A stretch of 7,603 nucleotides of DNA, from contig CAMPGU010000199.1 of NCBI GenBank assembly GCA_946885645.1, positions 1-7,603 on the forward strand, read 5' to 3'. The stretch is from an uncultured Haloferula sp. (lineage in GTDB: Bacteria > Verrucomicrobiota > Verrucomicrobiae > Verrucomicrobiales > Akkermansiaceae). Both the position numbers and the translations under genes were made by a program. Below, piece by piece: positions 1 to 5,659 of this stretch (position 1 is the stretch's first letter; every line of letters begins with the position of its first letter). Under the pieces are notes generated by a model. The model did no database searches. It was not told the origin of the DNA and saw only the letters and a program-made list of their open reading frames with translations.

Positions 1-157
1 CCTTTGCCCCCAGGAGCAGCAGCGAGATCCCGAAAGTCGCCGCGACCGAGATCACGGATACCATCGAGGCGATGAAAGCGTTCCGCTTCAAATAGAGCTG
101 GTTCGCCGCCGCGGCGAAAAGGGGCAGGAACAGGAGGAGCCAGGCGAGGTTGGACAT
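1..157 (-). CDS. nuoL: NADH-quinone oxidoreductase subunit L, N-terminal part (cut by window edge)
   Basis: Only the first 52 codons are present; the gene runs off the left edge. The ATG at 157-155 opens a frame beginning MSNLAWLLLFLPLFAAAANQ, followed by a basic turn (LYLKRN) and a second hydrophobic stretch ending SLLLLGAK. Two N-terminal transmembrane helices of this type, plus the position directly after nuoK, fit NuoL, the large antiporter-like proton-pumping subunit at the distal end of the complex I membrane arm. The antiporter core and the long lateral helix lie outside the window, so the call rests on gene order and the helix pattern. The start has no Shine-Dalgarno sequence; a pyrimidine run containing TTTCCC lies 2 nt before the ATG. 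The gap to nuoK is 508 nt, of which 470 nt are the repeat-bounded GxxExxY block; without it the gap would be 38 nt. Confidence 0.85.
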   Translation of the reverse strand, partial: MSNLAWLLLFLPLFAAAANQLYLKRNAFIASMVSVISVAATFGISLLLLGAK

Positions 158-183
158 CAGGGAAAGGTTTGTCGGGTGGAGGG

Positions 184-213
184 CCGCAGATTACGCAGAT
201 TGGCGCAGATTTC
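184..213 (+). repeat. Left arm of 30-bp inverted repeat (CGCAGATT x3)
   Basis: The arm consists of three CGCAGATT octamers starting at 185, 194 and 204, separated by A and GG and framed by an outer C and an inner TC. It matches the reverse complement of 624-653 at 29 of 30 positions; the only mismatch is G at 203. It starts 27 nt upstream of the nuoL start codon and ends 8 nt from the GxxExxY stop codon. Confidence 0.9.
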
Positions 214-221
214 TTTGGAGA

Positions 222-617
222 TCATGCGGTACGGGTTTTGACGACACGGCGGACCTGAAGCGACGTGTTCTTGTAATTGAGAATGAGCCCGACCTGAAGA
301 CTGGTAACGGCGAGGTAGGTTAGCACTTGGGCGACATGGGCATCATTGATCTGATCGACGACCTTGTTCTCAACGATCACTTTCCGATCCACGATCAGAT
401 CGGGAATGAGACGTCCCACGGCGCGTCCTTTGTAGAGAACCGGGTAGATGGTCTGTTGGGAGAAATCGACTTTGTGTTCGGCGAACTCAAGGCACAGCGA
501 GTTTTCGTAGCATTCCTCATTGAGCCCGGCGCCAAGCGTACGATGCACAAGCATCGCCGAGCCGATGATTTGCTCGGTCAATTCCTTGTGAAGGTGCTTT
601 TCGTCGGGCAATCCCAT
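222..617 (-). CDS. GxxExxY protein (PD-(D/E)XK nuclease-like superfamily)
   Basis: The 131-residue product belongs to the GxxExxY family, small proteins related to the PD-(D/E)XK nucleases whose cellular role is not established. Numbered from the ATG at 617, the signature is G31-L-N-E34-E-C-Y37, preceded by H25 in VHRTLGAG. A PD (D73) followed by E83-N-K85 gives the D...ExK pattern of the nuclease fold, and Q97 with Y101 follow in HVAQVLTYL. Then comes the usual VGLILNYKN strand. The key residues are all present, so the gene looks intact. The length is close to that of typical family members. The frame is open back to a TTG at 659, which would add 14 residues (145 aa) encoded by the repeat arm and reading RPQITQIDAD. 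I prefer the ATG because it puts the whole gene between the arms, but neither start has a Shine-Dalgarno sequence. Base composition is lower in GC than the flanking nuo genes. Confidence 0.85.
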   Translation of the reverse strand: MGLPDEKHLHKELTEQIIGSAMLVHRTLGAGLNEECYENSLCLEFAEHKVDFSQQTIYPVLYKGRAVGRLIPDLIVDRKVIVENKVVDQINDAHVAQVLTYLAVTSLQVGLILNYKNTSLQVRRVVKTRTA

Positions 618-623
618 GAAATC

Positions 624-653
624 GAAATCTGCGTCAATCTGCGTAATCTGCGG
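624..653 (-). repeat. Right arm of 30-bp inverted repeat (CGCAGATT x3)
   Basis: Read on the minus strand, this arm again shows three CGCAGATT units with spacers A and GA. It mirrors 184-213 with one mismatch. It starts 12 nt after the nuoK stop codon and ends 6 nt before the preferred ATG of the GxxExxY gene. If translation began at the TTG at 659, the arm would be coding and give PQITQIDADF. The arms are 410 nt apart, so a transcript through the region could pair them and loop out the whole gene. Confidence 0.9.
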
Positions 654-665
654 TCTCAAGATGCC

Positions 666-983
666 TCACCCCCGCATGCTGGTGAGATCCTCGGTATTGA
701 TCGTCTGCCGCGCCCGGTAGAGCGCCACGATGATGGCGAGACCCACGGCCACCTCGGCGGCGGCCACGGTGATCACGAAGAAGACGAGCATCTGCCCGTT
801 GTAGTCCGGCAGGCCGTTCACTCCCTTGAAGCGGGAAAAGGCCACCAGTGTCAGGTTCGCCGCGCTGAGCATCAGCTCCAGGCACATGAAGACGACGATG
901 ATATTCCGCCGCAGCACCACACCGGCAAGGCCGATGGCAAAAAGGAGGCCGGAGACAAGGAGGTAGTCGTGGAGGGAAGCCAT
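666..983 (-). CDS. nuoK: NADH-quinone oxidoreductase subunit K
   Basis: NuoK is the small three-helix membrane subunit (MrpC-like) in the proton path of complex I. The 105-residue product is close to the usual ~100. Helix 1 covers about residues 8-24, helix 2 about 28-49 and helix 3 about 65-90. The conserved membrane glutamates are present: E36 in FMCLELMLSAANL and E77 in VAAAEVAVGLA, corresponding to E36 and E72 of the E. coli protein, with a slightly longer loop (SRFKGVNGLPDYNG) between helices 2 and 3. The C-terminus ends in the family-typical MRG. The ATG at 983 lies 3 nt after the nuoJ stop, implying translational coupling. The GxxExxY frame begins in phase directly after the nuoK TGA. 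Confidence 0.97.
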   Translation of the reverse strand: MASLHDYLLVSGLLFAIGLAGVVLRRNIIVVFMCLELMLSAANLTLVAFSRFKGVNGLPDYNGQMLVFFVITVAAAEVAVGLAIIVALYRARQTINTEDLTSMRG

Positions 984-986
984 GGC

Positions 987-1544
987 TCAGGTGGGCTGGC
1001 GCTTGGAAAGGACGACGACGCCGATGGTGGCGACGAGAAGGAGGACGCCGACGATCTGCAGCGGCAGGTTGTAGCCCTTGAAAAGCACGTCGCCGATCAG
1101 GTTCACGTCGGGAAGGTGGCCGGCTGCCAGCTTGGTGGAGATGCCCGGGCTGCTCTCCACGTAGGCAGCGGAACCCGCGGCGAGGTCCAGCGGTTTGGAC
1201 TCGAGGTCCGGCGACTTCGAGAGGATGCCGAGGAGCTGGATGGTGAAGGCGAGCACGATGCCGATGCCGCCCAACAGCGGGGCGAGCTTCAGCGCGCGCT
1301 TCTCCTCGATCTTCAAATCCAGAAGCATGATGATGAAGATGAACAACACCATGATCGCACCGGCATAGACCAGAATCTGGATAATCCCGACGAAGAAGGC
1401 ATTCAGTCCGATAAAGAGGCCCGCAAGGCCGACGAAGGATGCGACCATCGAAAGCGCGGAGGCCACGGGATTCCGCAAGGATAACACCGCGAGACCGCCG
1501 AGCAGCATCACGAGCGCGAAGAACCAAAAAATAGCGAGAGGCAT
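987..1544 (-). CDS. nuoJ: NADH-quinone oxidoreductase subunit J
   Basis: NuoJ is the five-helix membrane subunit next to NuoK and NuoH whose third helix takes part in conformational coupling. The 185-residue product starts MPLAIFWFFALVMLL, continues with the helix-2 entry LRNPVASALSM, and carries the diagnostic helix-3 region around residues 50-77, FFVGIIQILVYAGAIMVLFI, with the conserved Y-A-G-A. A soluble loop of about 45 residues (about 115-160) leads to the last helix, NLPLQIVGVLLLVATIGVVVL. The start ATG at 1544 has no Shine-Dalgarno sequence; TTTCCC lies 9 nt upstream. It is 19 nt after the small ORF and 3 nt before nuoK. Confidence 0.96.
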   Translation of the reverse strand: MPLAIFWFFALVMLLGGLAVLSLRNPVASALSMVASFVGLAGLFIGLNAFFVGIIQILVYAGAIMVLFIFIIMLLDLKIEEKRALKLAPLLGGIGIVLAFTIQLLGILSKSPDLESKPLDLAAGSAAYVESSPGISTKLAAGHLPDVNLIGDVLFKGYNLPLQIVGVLLLVATIGVVVLSKRQPT

Positions 1545-1563
1545 GCGGAAATTGGGAAAGGAA

Positions 1564-1740
1564 TCAGCGTTCGTGTTTCAGGCTCGTCCACCAACCCACG
1601 AGTCCAAGGACGAGAACGATCAGGCTCACAACGAAGGTGATAAAGGTGGTGCTGCTATTCTGGAGCCCCGCGATGGCCTTCGATCCGAGCATCCCGTGGA
1701 TGCCGGCAAGAACTACGATGGCGGAGGAAATGGATTTCAC
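1564..1740 (-). CDS. Small membrane protein of unknown function between nuoI and nuoJ
   Basis: A 58-codon frame runs from GTG at 1740-1738 to TGA at 1566-1564 and fills the space between nuoI (18-nt gap) and nuoJ (19-nt gap). I do not recognise it. The product begins MKSISSAIVVLAG, has a first hydrophobic stretch at about residues 6-24, and a strong transmembrane segment at about 32-51 containing TFVVSLIVLVLGLVGWW, then ends in a charged SLKHER tail. A cytoplasmic C-terminus would follow the positive-inside rule. The GTG is preceded by a pyrimidine leader containing CTTCCC 7 nt upstream, like the leaders of neighbouring nuo genes, which supports this start; ATG at codon 17 would leave 42 residues and one helix. 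The tight spacing, same strand and membrane character suggest an accessory or assembly factor of complex I, but this is inference. It may instead be a lineage-specific small membrane protein with no complex I role. Confidence 0.6.
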   Translation of the reverse strand: MKSISSAIVVLAGIHGMLGSKAIAGLQNSSTTFITFVVSLIVLVLGLVGWWTSLKHER

Positions 1741-1758
1741 GAGAGGCGGGAAGATCGG

Positions 1759-2325
1759 TTACTTCAGCTCGTTCCACTTGTTCACGAGGCCGACACGCAC
1801 GCCGCCGATCTCGTAGAGCTTCTCCTTGTCGTGGACCATATCCGCGCGCTTCAGCCCGGTGATCGCATAGTCCTTGCGTAGGAAGATCGCCTGCTCCGGG
1901 CAGACTTCCTCGCACATGCCGCAGTAGATGCAGCGGATCATGTCGATATCGAATTCCAGCGGACGCTTCTCCACCTTCTCCCAGGGATCTCCGGAGGGGA
2001 TCTCGCTGGGGGTGATCCGGATCGCCTTCGGCGGGCAGATGAATTCGCAGAGCTGGCAGGAAACGCAGCGTTCGCGGCCTTGCTCATCCGTCACCAGCGC
2101 CGGTGCGCCGCGGTAGTGTTCAGGCAGATGCTCGTCCCACTTTTGCTCGGGGTACTGCATCGTGACGCCGAGGCCCGAGGATTCCATGGCCTTGGCACCG
2201 CGGGTCTTTCCCCGCAGCGAGTCGATGGCGTGCTTCATCGTGATGATGAAGCCTTTGAAGATCGCGCCCAGGTAGATTTTCTCTCCGGCGGCGAGCTTCG
2301 GACGTGTGACTTTGACGACGGCCAT
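1759..2325 (-). CDS. nuoI: NADH-quinone oxidoreductase subunit I (2x [4Fe-4S])
   Basis: NuoI is the ferredoxin-like subunit holding clusters N6a and N6b, which pass electrons from NuoG toward NuoB and the quinone site on the cytoplasmic face. The 188-residue product contains two complete motifs: C87-x2-C90-x2-C93-x3-C97-P and C132-x2-C135-x2-C138-x3-C142-P. The N-terminal amphipathic part (KIYLGAIFKGFIITMKHAI, about 16-34) is the membrane-contact helix of the family. The line QYPEQKWDEHLPEHYRGAP just before the first cluster is characteristic. The C-terminus (VRVGLVNKWNELK) is a modest extension. The start ATG at 2325 lacks a Shine-Dalgarno sequence; TTTCCC lies 5 nt upstream. A 35-nt gap containing heptad repeats separates it from nuoH. 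Confidence 0.97.
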   Translation of the reverse strand: MAVVKVTRPKLAAGEKIYLGAIFKGFIITMKHAIDSLRGKTRGAKAMESSGLGVTMQYPEQKWDEHLPEHYRGAPALVTDEQGRERCVSCQLCEFICPPKAIRITPSEIPSGDPWEKVEKRPLEFDIDMIRCIYCGMCEEVCPEQAIFLRKDYAITGLKRADMVHDKEKLYEIGGVRVGLVNKWNELK

Positions 2326-2333
2326 GAGATGGG

Positions 2334-2361
2334 AAATGATTAATGACTAAGCACTAATTAC
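2334..2361 (+). repeat. Degenerate 7-nt tandem repeat (TAAnnAC) in the nuoH-nuoI gap
   Basis: On the plus strand the units read AAATGAT, TAATGAC, TAAGCAC and TAATTAC, an exact 7-nt period with consensus TAAnnAC, followed by TAG. The tract is strikingly AT-rich for this genome. Its last base is shared with the nuoH stop codon (minus-strand TAG at 2363-2361), and its other end overlaps the TTTCCC leader element of nuoI. Function is unknown. Confidence 0.6.
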
Positions 2362-3623
2362 TAGATGGCGATGGGCGTCGCCTTCTTTTCGGAGACTTTC
2401 AACACCCAGACGAGCGCCGCGGTGACCACGGCAAGCAGGATCAAGCCGACGGTGGTGATGACGACACTGAACTGGGGGGCGGCAATGACCAGGGCAGCTA
2501 GGAAGACATTGATCAGCGCGGCCTCGAAAAAGATCACCCAGCCGAGGCGCATGAGCTGATCGTAGCGGAAACGCGGCACGGTCCAGCGCACCAGAATGAA
2601 GAAGAGGATGAAGGCCACCACCTTCGTCATGAAGACGGCCATGTGCACCAGCCCGCCGATGCCGACTCCGGCAATGCTCAAGCCCTTCACCCACTCGTCC
2701 GCACCGAAGCCGATCGACCAGCCGCCGAGAAACAGGGTCACCACCAGCGAGGAGCCGATGACCATGGCGGCATATTCGCCCATGAAAAACATGGCGAATT
2801 TCATCGAGGAATACTCGGTGTGATAGCCACCCACGAGTTCCGTCTCGCATTCCGGCAAGTCAAAGGGCATGCGATTGGTCTCCGCGAAGACCGAGGTCGT
2901 GAAGATCAGGAAGGCGATCATCGCGGGGATCCAGAAGAGCCACGCCTGGAAATTCCAGCCATTCGACCAAGGGGCGGAGTCGCCCCACAGCGGCAGCAGG
3001 AGCCAGCCGTTCCTGGCCTGCGCTTCCACGATGTTCGAGAGATTGAGGTCCCCGTAGTAGAGCAGCACCGGCACCACCGAAAGACCCAGGGCGATCTCAT
3101 AGGAGATCATCTGGGCGGTGGAGCGGACGCCGCCGATGAAGGGGAACTTGGAATTGGAGGACCATCCGGCGAGCGTGATGCCGTAAACCGCCAGCGAAGA
3201 GACCGCGAAGACGAAGAGCGGCCCCACGTCCAGGTTCGCGATGACGAGCTTGTGCGCCTGGCCGTTTACGATGATGTCCGAGCCGAAGGGGATCACGCAC
3301 ACCGTCACCAGGGAAGGTACGACCGTCAGCGCCGGGGCCAGCCAGTAAAACGCCTTCCGCACGTGCACGGGGGTGAAGTCCTCCTTCAGGAAGAGTTTCA
3401 CGCCGTCCGCCATCGGCTGGATCAAGCCGAAGAACGAGAAGTCCTTCTTCGCGCCGAAGAGCGTCAGCGGCACGCCCACCCGGTTCGGACCCACGCGGTC
3501 CTGGATAATGGCGGAGAAGCGGCGCTCGAAGTAAACCGAGATCGGCACCAGGGGCAGCACGACCATGAAGGTCAGGCCGATGACCTTGGCCAGGATGACG
3601 AGGAGTGTGACGGCGAGGTCCAT
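2361..3623 (-). CDS. nuoH: NADH-quinone oxidoreductase subunit H
   Basis: NuoH is the membrane subunit that docks the hydrophilic arm and forms much of the quinone chamber. The 420-residue product is clearly longer than the ~325 of E. coli NuoH. Family signatures are present: ERRFSAIIQDRVGPNRVG at about 33-50, QPMADGVKLFLKED at 69-82, GWSSNSKFPFIGGVRSTAQ at 153-171, and AETNRMPFDLPECETELVGG at 247-266 followed by YHTEYSSMKFAMFFMGEY. Extra length comes from a short insertion after GPNRVG (PLTLFGAKKDFSFFG), a loop at about 190-222, and a C-terminal hydrophobic segment at about 386-408 before the charged tail SEKKATPIAI, probably an added transmembrane helix. The ATG at 3623 lies 18 nt after the nuoG stop, with TTTCCC 7 nt before it and no Shine-Dalgarno sequence. 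Confidence 0.97.
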   Translation of the reverse strand: MDLAVTLLVILAKVIGLTFMVVLPLVPISVYFERRFSAIIQDRVGPNRVGVPLTLFGAKKDFSFFGLIQPMADGVKLFLKEDFTPVHVRKAFYWLAPALTVVPSLVTVCVIPFGSDIIVNGQAHKLVIANLDVGPLFVFAVSSLAVYGITLAGWSSNSKFPFIGGVRSTAQMISYEIALGLSVVPVLLYYGDLNLSNIVEAQARNGWLLLPLWGDSAPWSNGWNFQAWLFWIPAMIAFLIFTTSVFAETNRMPFDLPECETELVGGYHTEYSSMKFAMFFMGEYAAMVIGSSLVVTLFLGGWSIGFGADEWVKGLSIAGVGIGGLVHMAVFMTKVVAFILFFILVRWTVPRFRYDQLMRLGWVIFFEAALINVFLAALVIAAPQFSVVITTVGLILLAVVTAALVWVLKVSEKKATPIAI

Positions 3624-3641
3624 GAAAAGCGGGAAAGGGGA

Positions 3642-5399
3642 TCAGCCGTTGATCAGGCCGGCGGCTTTGCGGGCGCGCTCGTTTTCCAAGAGGGGAATGG
3701 CGACTCCGGTTTCGGTGACTACCTTGCCGAGATCGCCGATCTTCGAGAGCGAAAGGCCTCCGAACTCGGGAGTGGCTTCCGCCATCGCCTTGAAGATGTC
3801 TTCGATCATGAAGGGGCCCGCGGTCGGCGGAGCGCCTTGGAGGGCGAGGATCAGGTCGCGGAGGATTTCCCAGTCATCCCGGGCCTCGGCAGGCGGCTCG
3901 ATCGCACGATTCATGCGTTGGAGACGCCCGGCCACATTGACCATGGAGCCGCGTTTCTCGGCGAAAGCCGCACCCGGAAGGATCACGTGGCTCGCTTCAG
4001 CCATCGCACCGGCAAGAAGCTGGATCGACGCGATGAAGTCGGGTTTCGCGAGGTCTTCGGCGGTAAATCCGGCGTCCGTCAAATCCTCGCCAAGCACCAA
4101 CAGTGCCTTGATGGCTCCGGAACGGACACCCTCGCGGATGGAAAAGAGTGCTCCGGCCGGATCGGCGGCCTGCCAGACAAGCTTGGCCCCGGTGCTGTTC
4201 GGATTGCGGTCGGCGGAGATGAGGAGACCGTCCGATTCACCGGATCGGGGCACCACGGTCAGGAGCCCGGTGTCCAGCTCGCCCGCCAGCGCCCGGGTCA
4301 GGAAAAGCTCTTCGTTGGTCATCCGGGCGGACGCTATGATCGCGATCTCGTGCGGCTGGAAACCCTTCAATTCCGCGGCCGTGGAGGCGATCGCATCGGC
4401 CCAAGTCACCGCCTGATGGGCGGCCCCGGCCTTCATCATCGGCTCGGTAAGGCGCGTGTCGCCGTCCACATAGTGGAAGTTCAGGCGATGCGAATCCGGC
4501 ATCCAAGGAGAGTTCACCTCGTCGGTCTGGCGCGGGGTGATGCGGTGAATCTTGTGCCCGCGGGTCCAGATCGTGATAGTCGCACCGGTGCCGCAGTTGA
4601 CGTCGATGCTCTTGGTTTCCTTGAGGAACCAAACCCGCATCTGAAAGCGGAAGTCATTGGAAGTCAGTGCTCCGACCGGGCAAATATCGACGGTATTCAG
4701 CGAATAGTTCGAGTCCAGCCTGCGGCCCGGATGGACCGTCAGGGTGGTGTGGGTGCCGCGTTGGGTGAAGCCAAGCACCGGATCCCCGGCGACCTCATCC
4801 ATGAAACGGATGCAACGGCTGCACATGATGCAGCGTTCGTCGTCCAGCCGGATCCGTGGCCCGATATCCACGTTCTTCGGCTTTTTCACCTTCATGTCCA
4901 CGAAGCGGGACTCGCCGCGCCCGTGCTCCACGGAAAATTCCTGCAGCCGGCACTCACCGGCCTGATCACAGATCGGGCAGTCCAGCGGGTGGTTGATGAG
5001 AAGGAACTCCATCACTCCCTCCCGGCACTTCTCCACCAGCTCGCCGGTGGTCCGGATGCCCATGTTTTCGGAGACGGTGTTCGCGCAGGCGATCACCGGG
5101 CGGGGCATCCAGCCGATCGAGAGGTAGCCCTCGGCATCGTAAACCGGGTCCTGGCCGGGCGCCGGGCGCGGCGGCATGCCCATCTGCACCAGGCACATGC
5201 GGCAATTCCCCGGCGCGGTGAGCTTCGGGTGGTAGCAGTAGTGCGGCACCTCTTTTTGCGCCAGCTTGCAGGCCTCGATCATCCGCATCCCGCGGGGCAC
5301 CTGCATCCAGACGCCGTCGATCTGCACATTGACCAAGCCCTTTTCAGCGGCGAGGTCCTTGGGAAGCTTGGCTTCGGCGGTGGCGGCGTTGTCGCTCAT
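3642..5399 (-). CDS. nuoG: NADH-quinone oxidoreductase subunit G (iron-sulfur, short form)
   Basis: NuoG takes electrons from NuoF and carries clusters N1b, N4 and N5. The 585-residue product has the [2Fe-2S] ligands C55, C66-x2-C69 (GNCRMC) and C105. The His/Cys site follows as H137-x3-C141-x2-C144-x5-C150 (HPLDCPICDQAGEC), then C190-x2-C193-x2-C196 with the remote C240-P. The C-terminal half is a degenerate molybdopterin-oxidoreductase-like domain (about 260-510) with no sign of cofactor-binding chemistry. It is much shorter than the ~910-residue E. coli protein. Only one cysteine (C269) lies where E. coli binds its extra N7 cluster, so N7 is absent. About 22 residues precede the ferredoxin fold (VNVQIDGVWMQVP). 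This is the first gene of the minus-strand cluster; nuoE and nuoF are not upstream. A candidate promoter and Rex-type operator lie at 5438-5491. Confidence 0.96.
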   Translation of the reverse strand: MSDNAATAEAKLPKDLAAEKGLVNVQIDGVWMQVPRGMRMIEACKLAQKEVPHYCYHPKLTAPGNCRMCLVQMGMPPRPAPGQDPVYDAEGYLSIGWMPRPVIACANTVSENMGIRTTGELVEKCREGVMEFLLINHPLDCPICDQAGECRLQEFSVEHGRGESRFVDMKVKKPKNVDIGPRIRLDDERCIMCSRCIRFMDEVAGDPVLGFTQRGTHTTLTVHPGRRLDSNYSLNTVDICPVGALTSNDFRFQMRVWFLKETKSIDVNCGTGATITIWTRGHKIHRITPRQTDEVNSPWMPDSHRLNFHYVDGDTRLTEPMMKAGAAHQAVTWADAIASTAAELKGFQPHEIAIIASARMTNEELFLTRALAGELDTGLLTVVPRSGESDGLLISADRNPNSTGAKLVWQAADPAGALFSIREGVRSGAIKALLVLGEDLTDAGFTAEDLAKPDFIASIQLLAGAMAEASHVILPGAAFAEKRGSMVNVAGRLQRMNRAIEPPAEARDDWEILRDLILALQGAPPTAGPFMIEDIFKAMAEATPEFGGLSLSKIGDLGKVVTETGVAIPLLENERARKAAGLING

Positions 5400-5437
5400 G
5401 GGGCACGATGTACCGCGGGGCTACCCCGGGCGCGCGG

Positions 5438-5466
5438 ACTATGAAAAACCGGGGGAAAAGCCGCAA
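5438..5466 (-). promoter_or_regulatory. Candidate sigma70-type promoter for nuoG operon
   Basis: On the minus strand, TTGCGG (5466-5461) and CATAGT (5443-5438) are separated by exactly 17 nt, matching 4 of 6 consensus bases each. Transcription would start near 5431 and leave a leader of about 32 nt before the nuoG ATG. That leader can fold a small GC hairpin (CGGGG-TAG-CCCCG, 5428-5416). No experimental support is visible, and other promoters are possible. Confidence 0.4.
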
Positions 5467-5473
5467 GCGCACT

Positions 5474-5491
5474 TTGTGAAAAATTTCACAA
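5474..5491. promoter_or_regulatory. Rex-type operator, TTGTGAA-N4-TTCACAA
   Basis: This is an 18-bp palindrome with arms TTGTGAA and TTCACAA around AAAT, and the symmetry continues one base further inward. It equals the consensus operator of Rex, the repressor that leaves DNA when NADH is high and typically controls respiratory and fermentative NADH-oxidising genes. It lies 75 nt upstream of nuoG and 7 nt upstream of the candidate -35 box. It also contains TGTGA-N6-TCACA, the Crp consensus, so a Crp/Fnr-family protein is the main alternative. The match to the longer Rex pattern and the neighbouring complex I genes favour Rex. No regulator gene is in the window. Confidence 0.65.
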
Positions 5492-5620
5492 GGTGCCGCG
5501 GAATCCGCCTCCCTTGACCGGTAGCCTGCTTATTCGCGGGGCCCGGAAGAGCGGTCCGGCGCTTTCGGTCCTCTACGGGAAGAGCTTTTCGGCGGACGGT
5601 AAAGGGAATCAACACCACCC

Positions 5621-5635
5621 GCCTTGAAACAAGGC
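5621..5635. repeat. Small perfect hairpin GCCTTG-AAA-CAAGGC
   Basis: Six-bp arms surround a 3-nt loop, 61 nt upstream of the glycosyltransferase start and 186 nt from the divergent nuoG promoter candidate. There is no U-tract on either strand, and no gene ends here, so a terminator is unlikely. It could be a small operator or be incidental. The remainder of the 296-nt intergenic region apart from this, the two promoter candidates and the operator shows nothing I can name. Confidence 0.35.
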
Positions 5636-5659
5636 GCTTCGGACAACGCAGAACTTTTG

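Larger units (their letters stand above)
184..653. mobile_element. Putative inverted-repeat-bounded GxxExxY cassette inserted between nuoK and nuoL
   Basis: A 470-bp block is delimited by two 30-bp inverted repeats and filled almost entirely by a single GxxExxY gene on the minus strand. Hand-counted GC in 301-540 is 129/240 (54%), against about 62% in three sampled 60-base lines of nuo genes. Without the block, nuoK and nuoL would be 38 nt apart, in line with the 18-35 nt gaps elsewhere in the cluster, and the pyrimidine-rich leader of nuoL is intact just outside it. I see no target-site duplication next to the arms and no transposase. The mobile nature is therefore an inference from structure, composition and position; a fixed regulatory repeat pair is the alternative. 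Confidence 0.55.

Noticed and set aside
170..665. Target-site duplication flanking the inverted repeats
   Set aside because: I compared the bases just outside 184 and 653 and found no matching direct repeat, so I do not claim one.
327..1484. 385-codon open frame on the plus strand
   Set aside because: It is antisense to the GxxExxY gene, nuoK and nuoJ. Its translation is dominated by D, H, E and G runs with no recognisable domain.
634..1527. 297-codon open frame on the minus strand
   Set aside because: It is an alternative frame over nuoJ and nuoK. Its Arg/Pro/Gly-rich composition marks it as a shadow.
2643..5444. 933-codon open frame on the plus strand
   Set aside because: It lies antisense to nuoH and nuoG, whose products have unmistakable family signatures. 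The frame is His/Arg/Gly/Asp-rich and low in hydrophobic pattern, as expected for the mirror frame of GC-rich genes.
5621..5635. Rho-independent terminator
   Set aside because: The hairpin is short, lacks a T-tract on either strand, and lies between divergent genes where nothing needs terminating.
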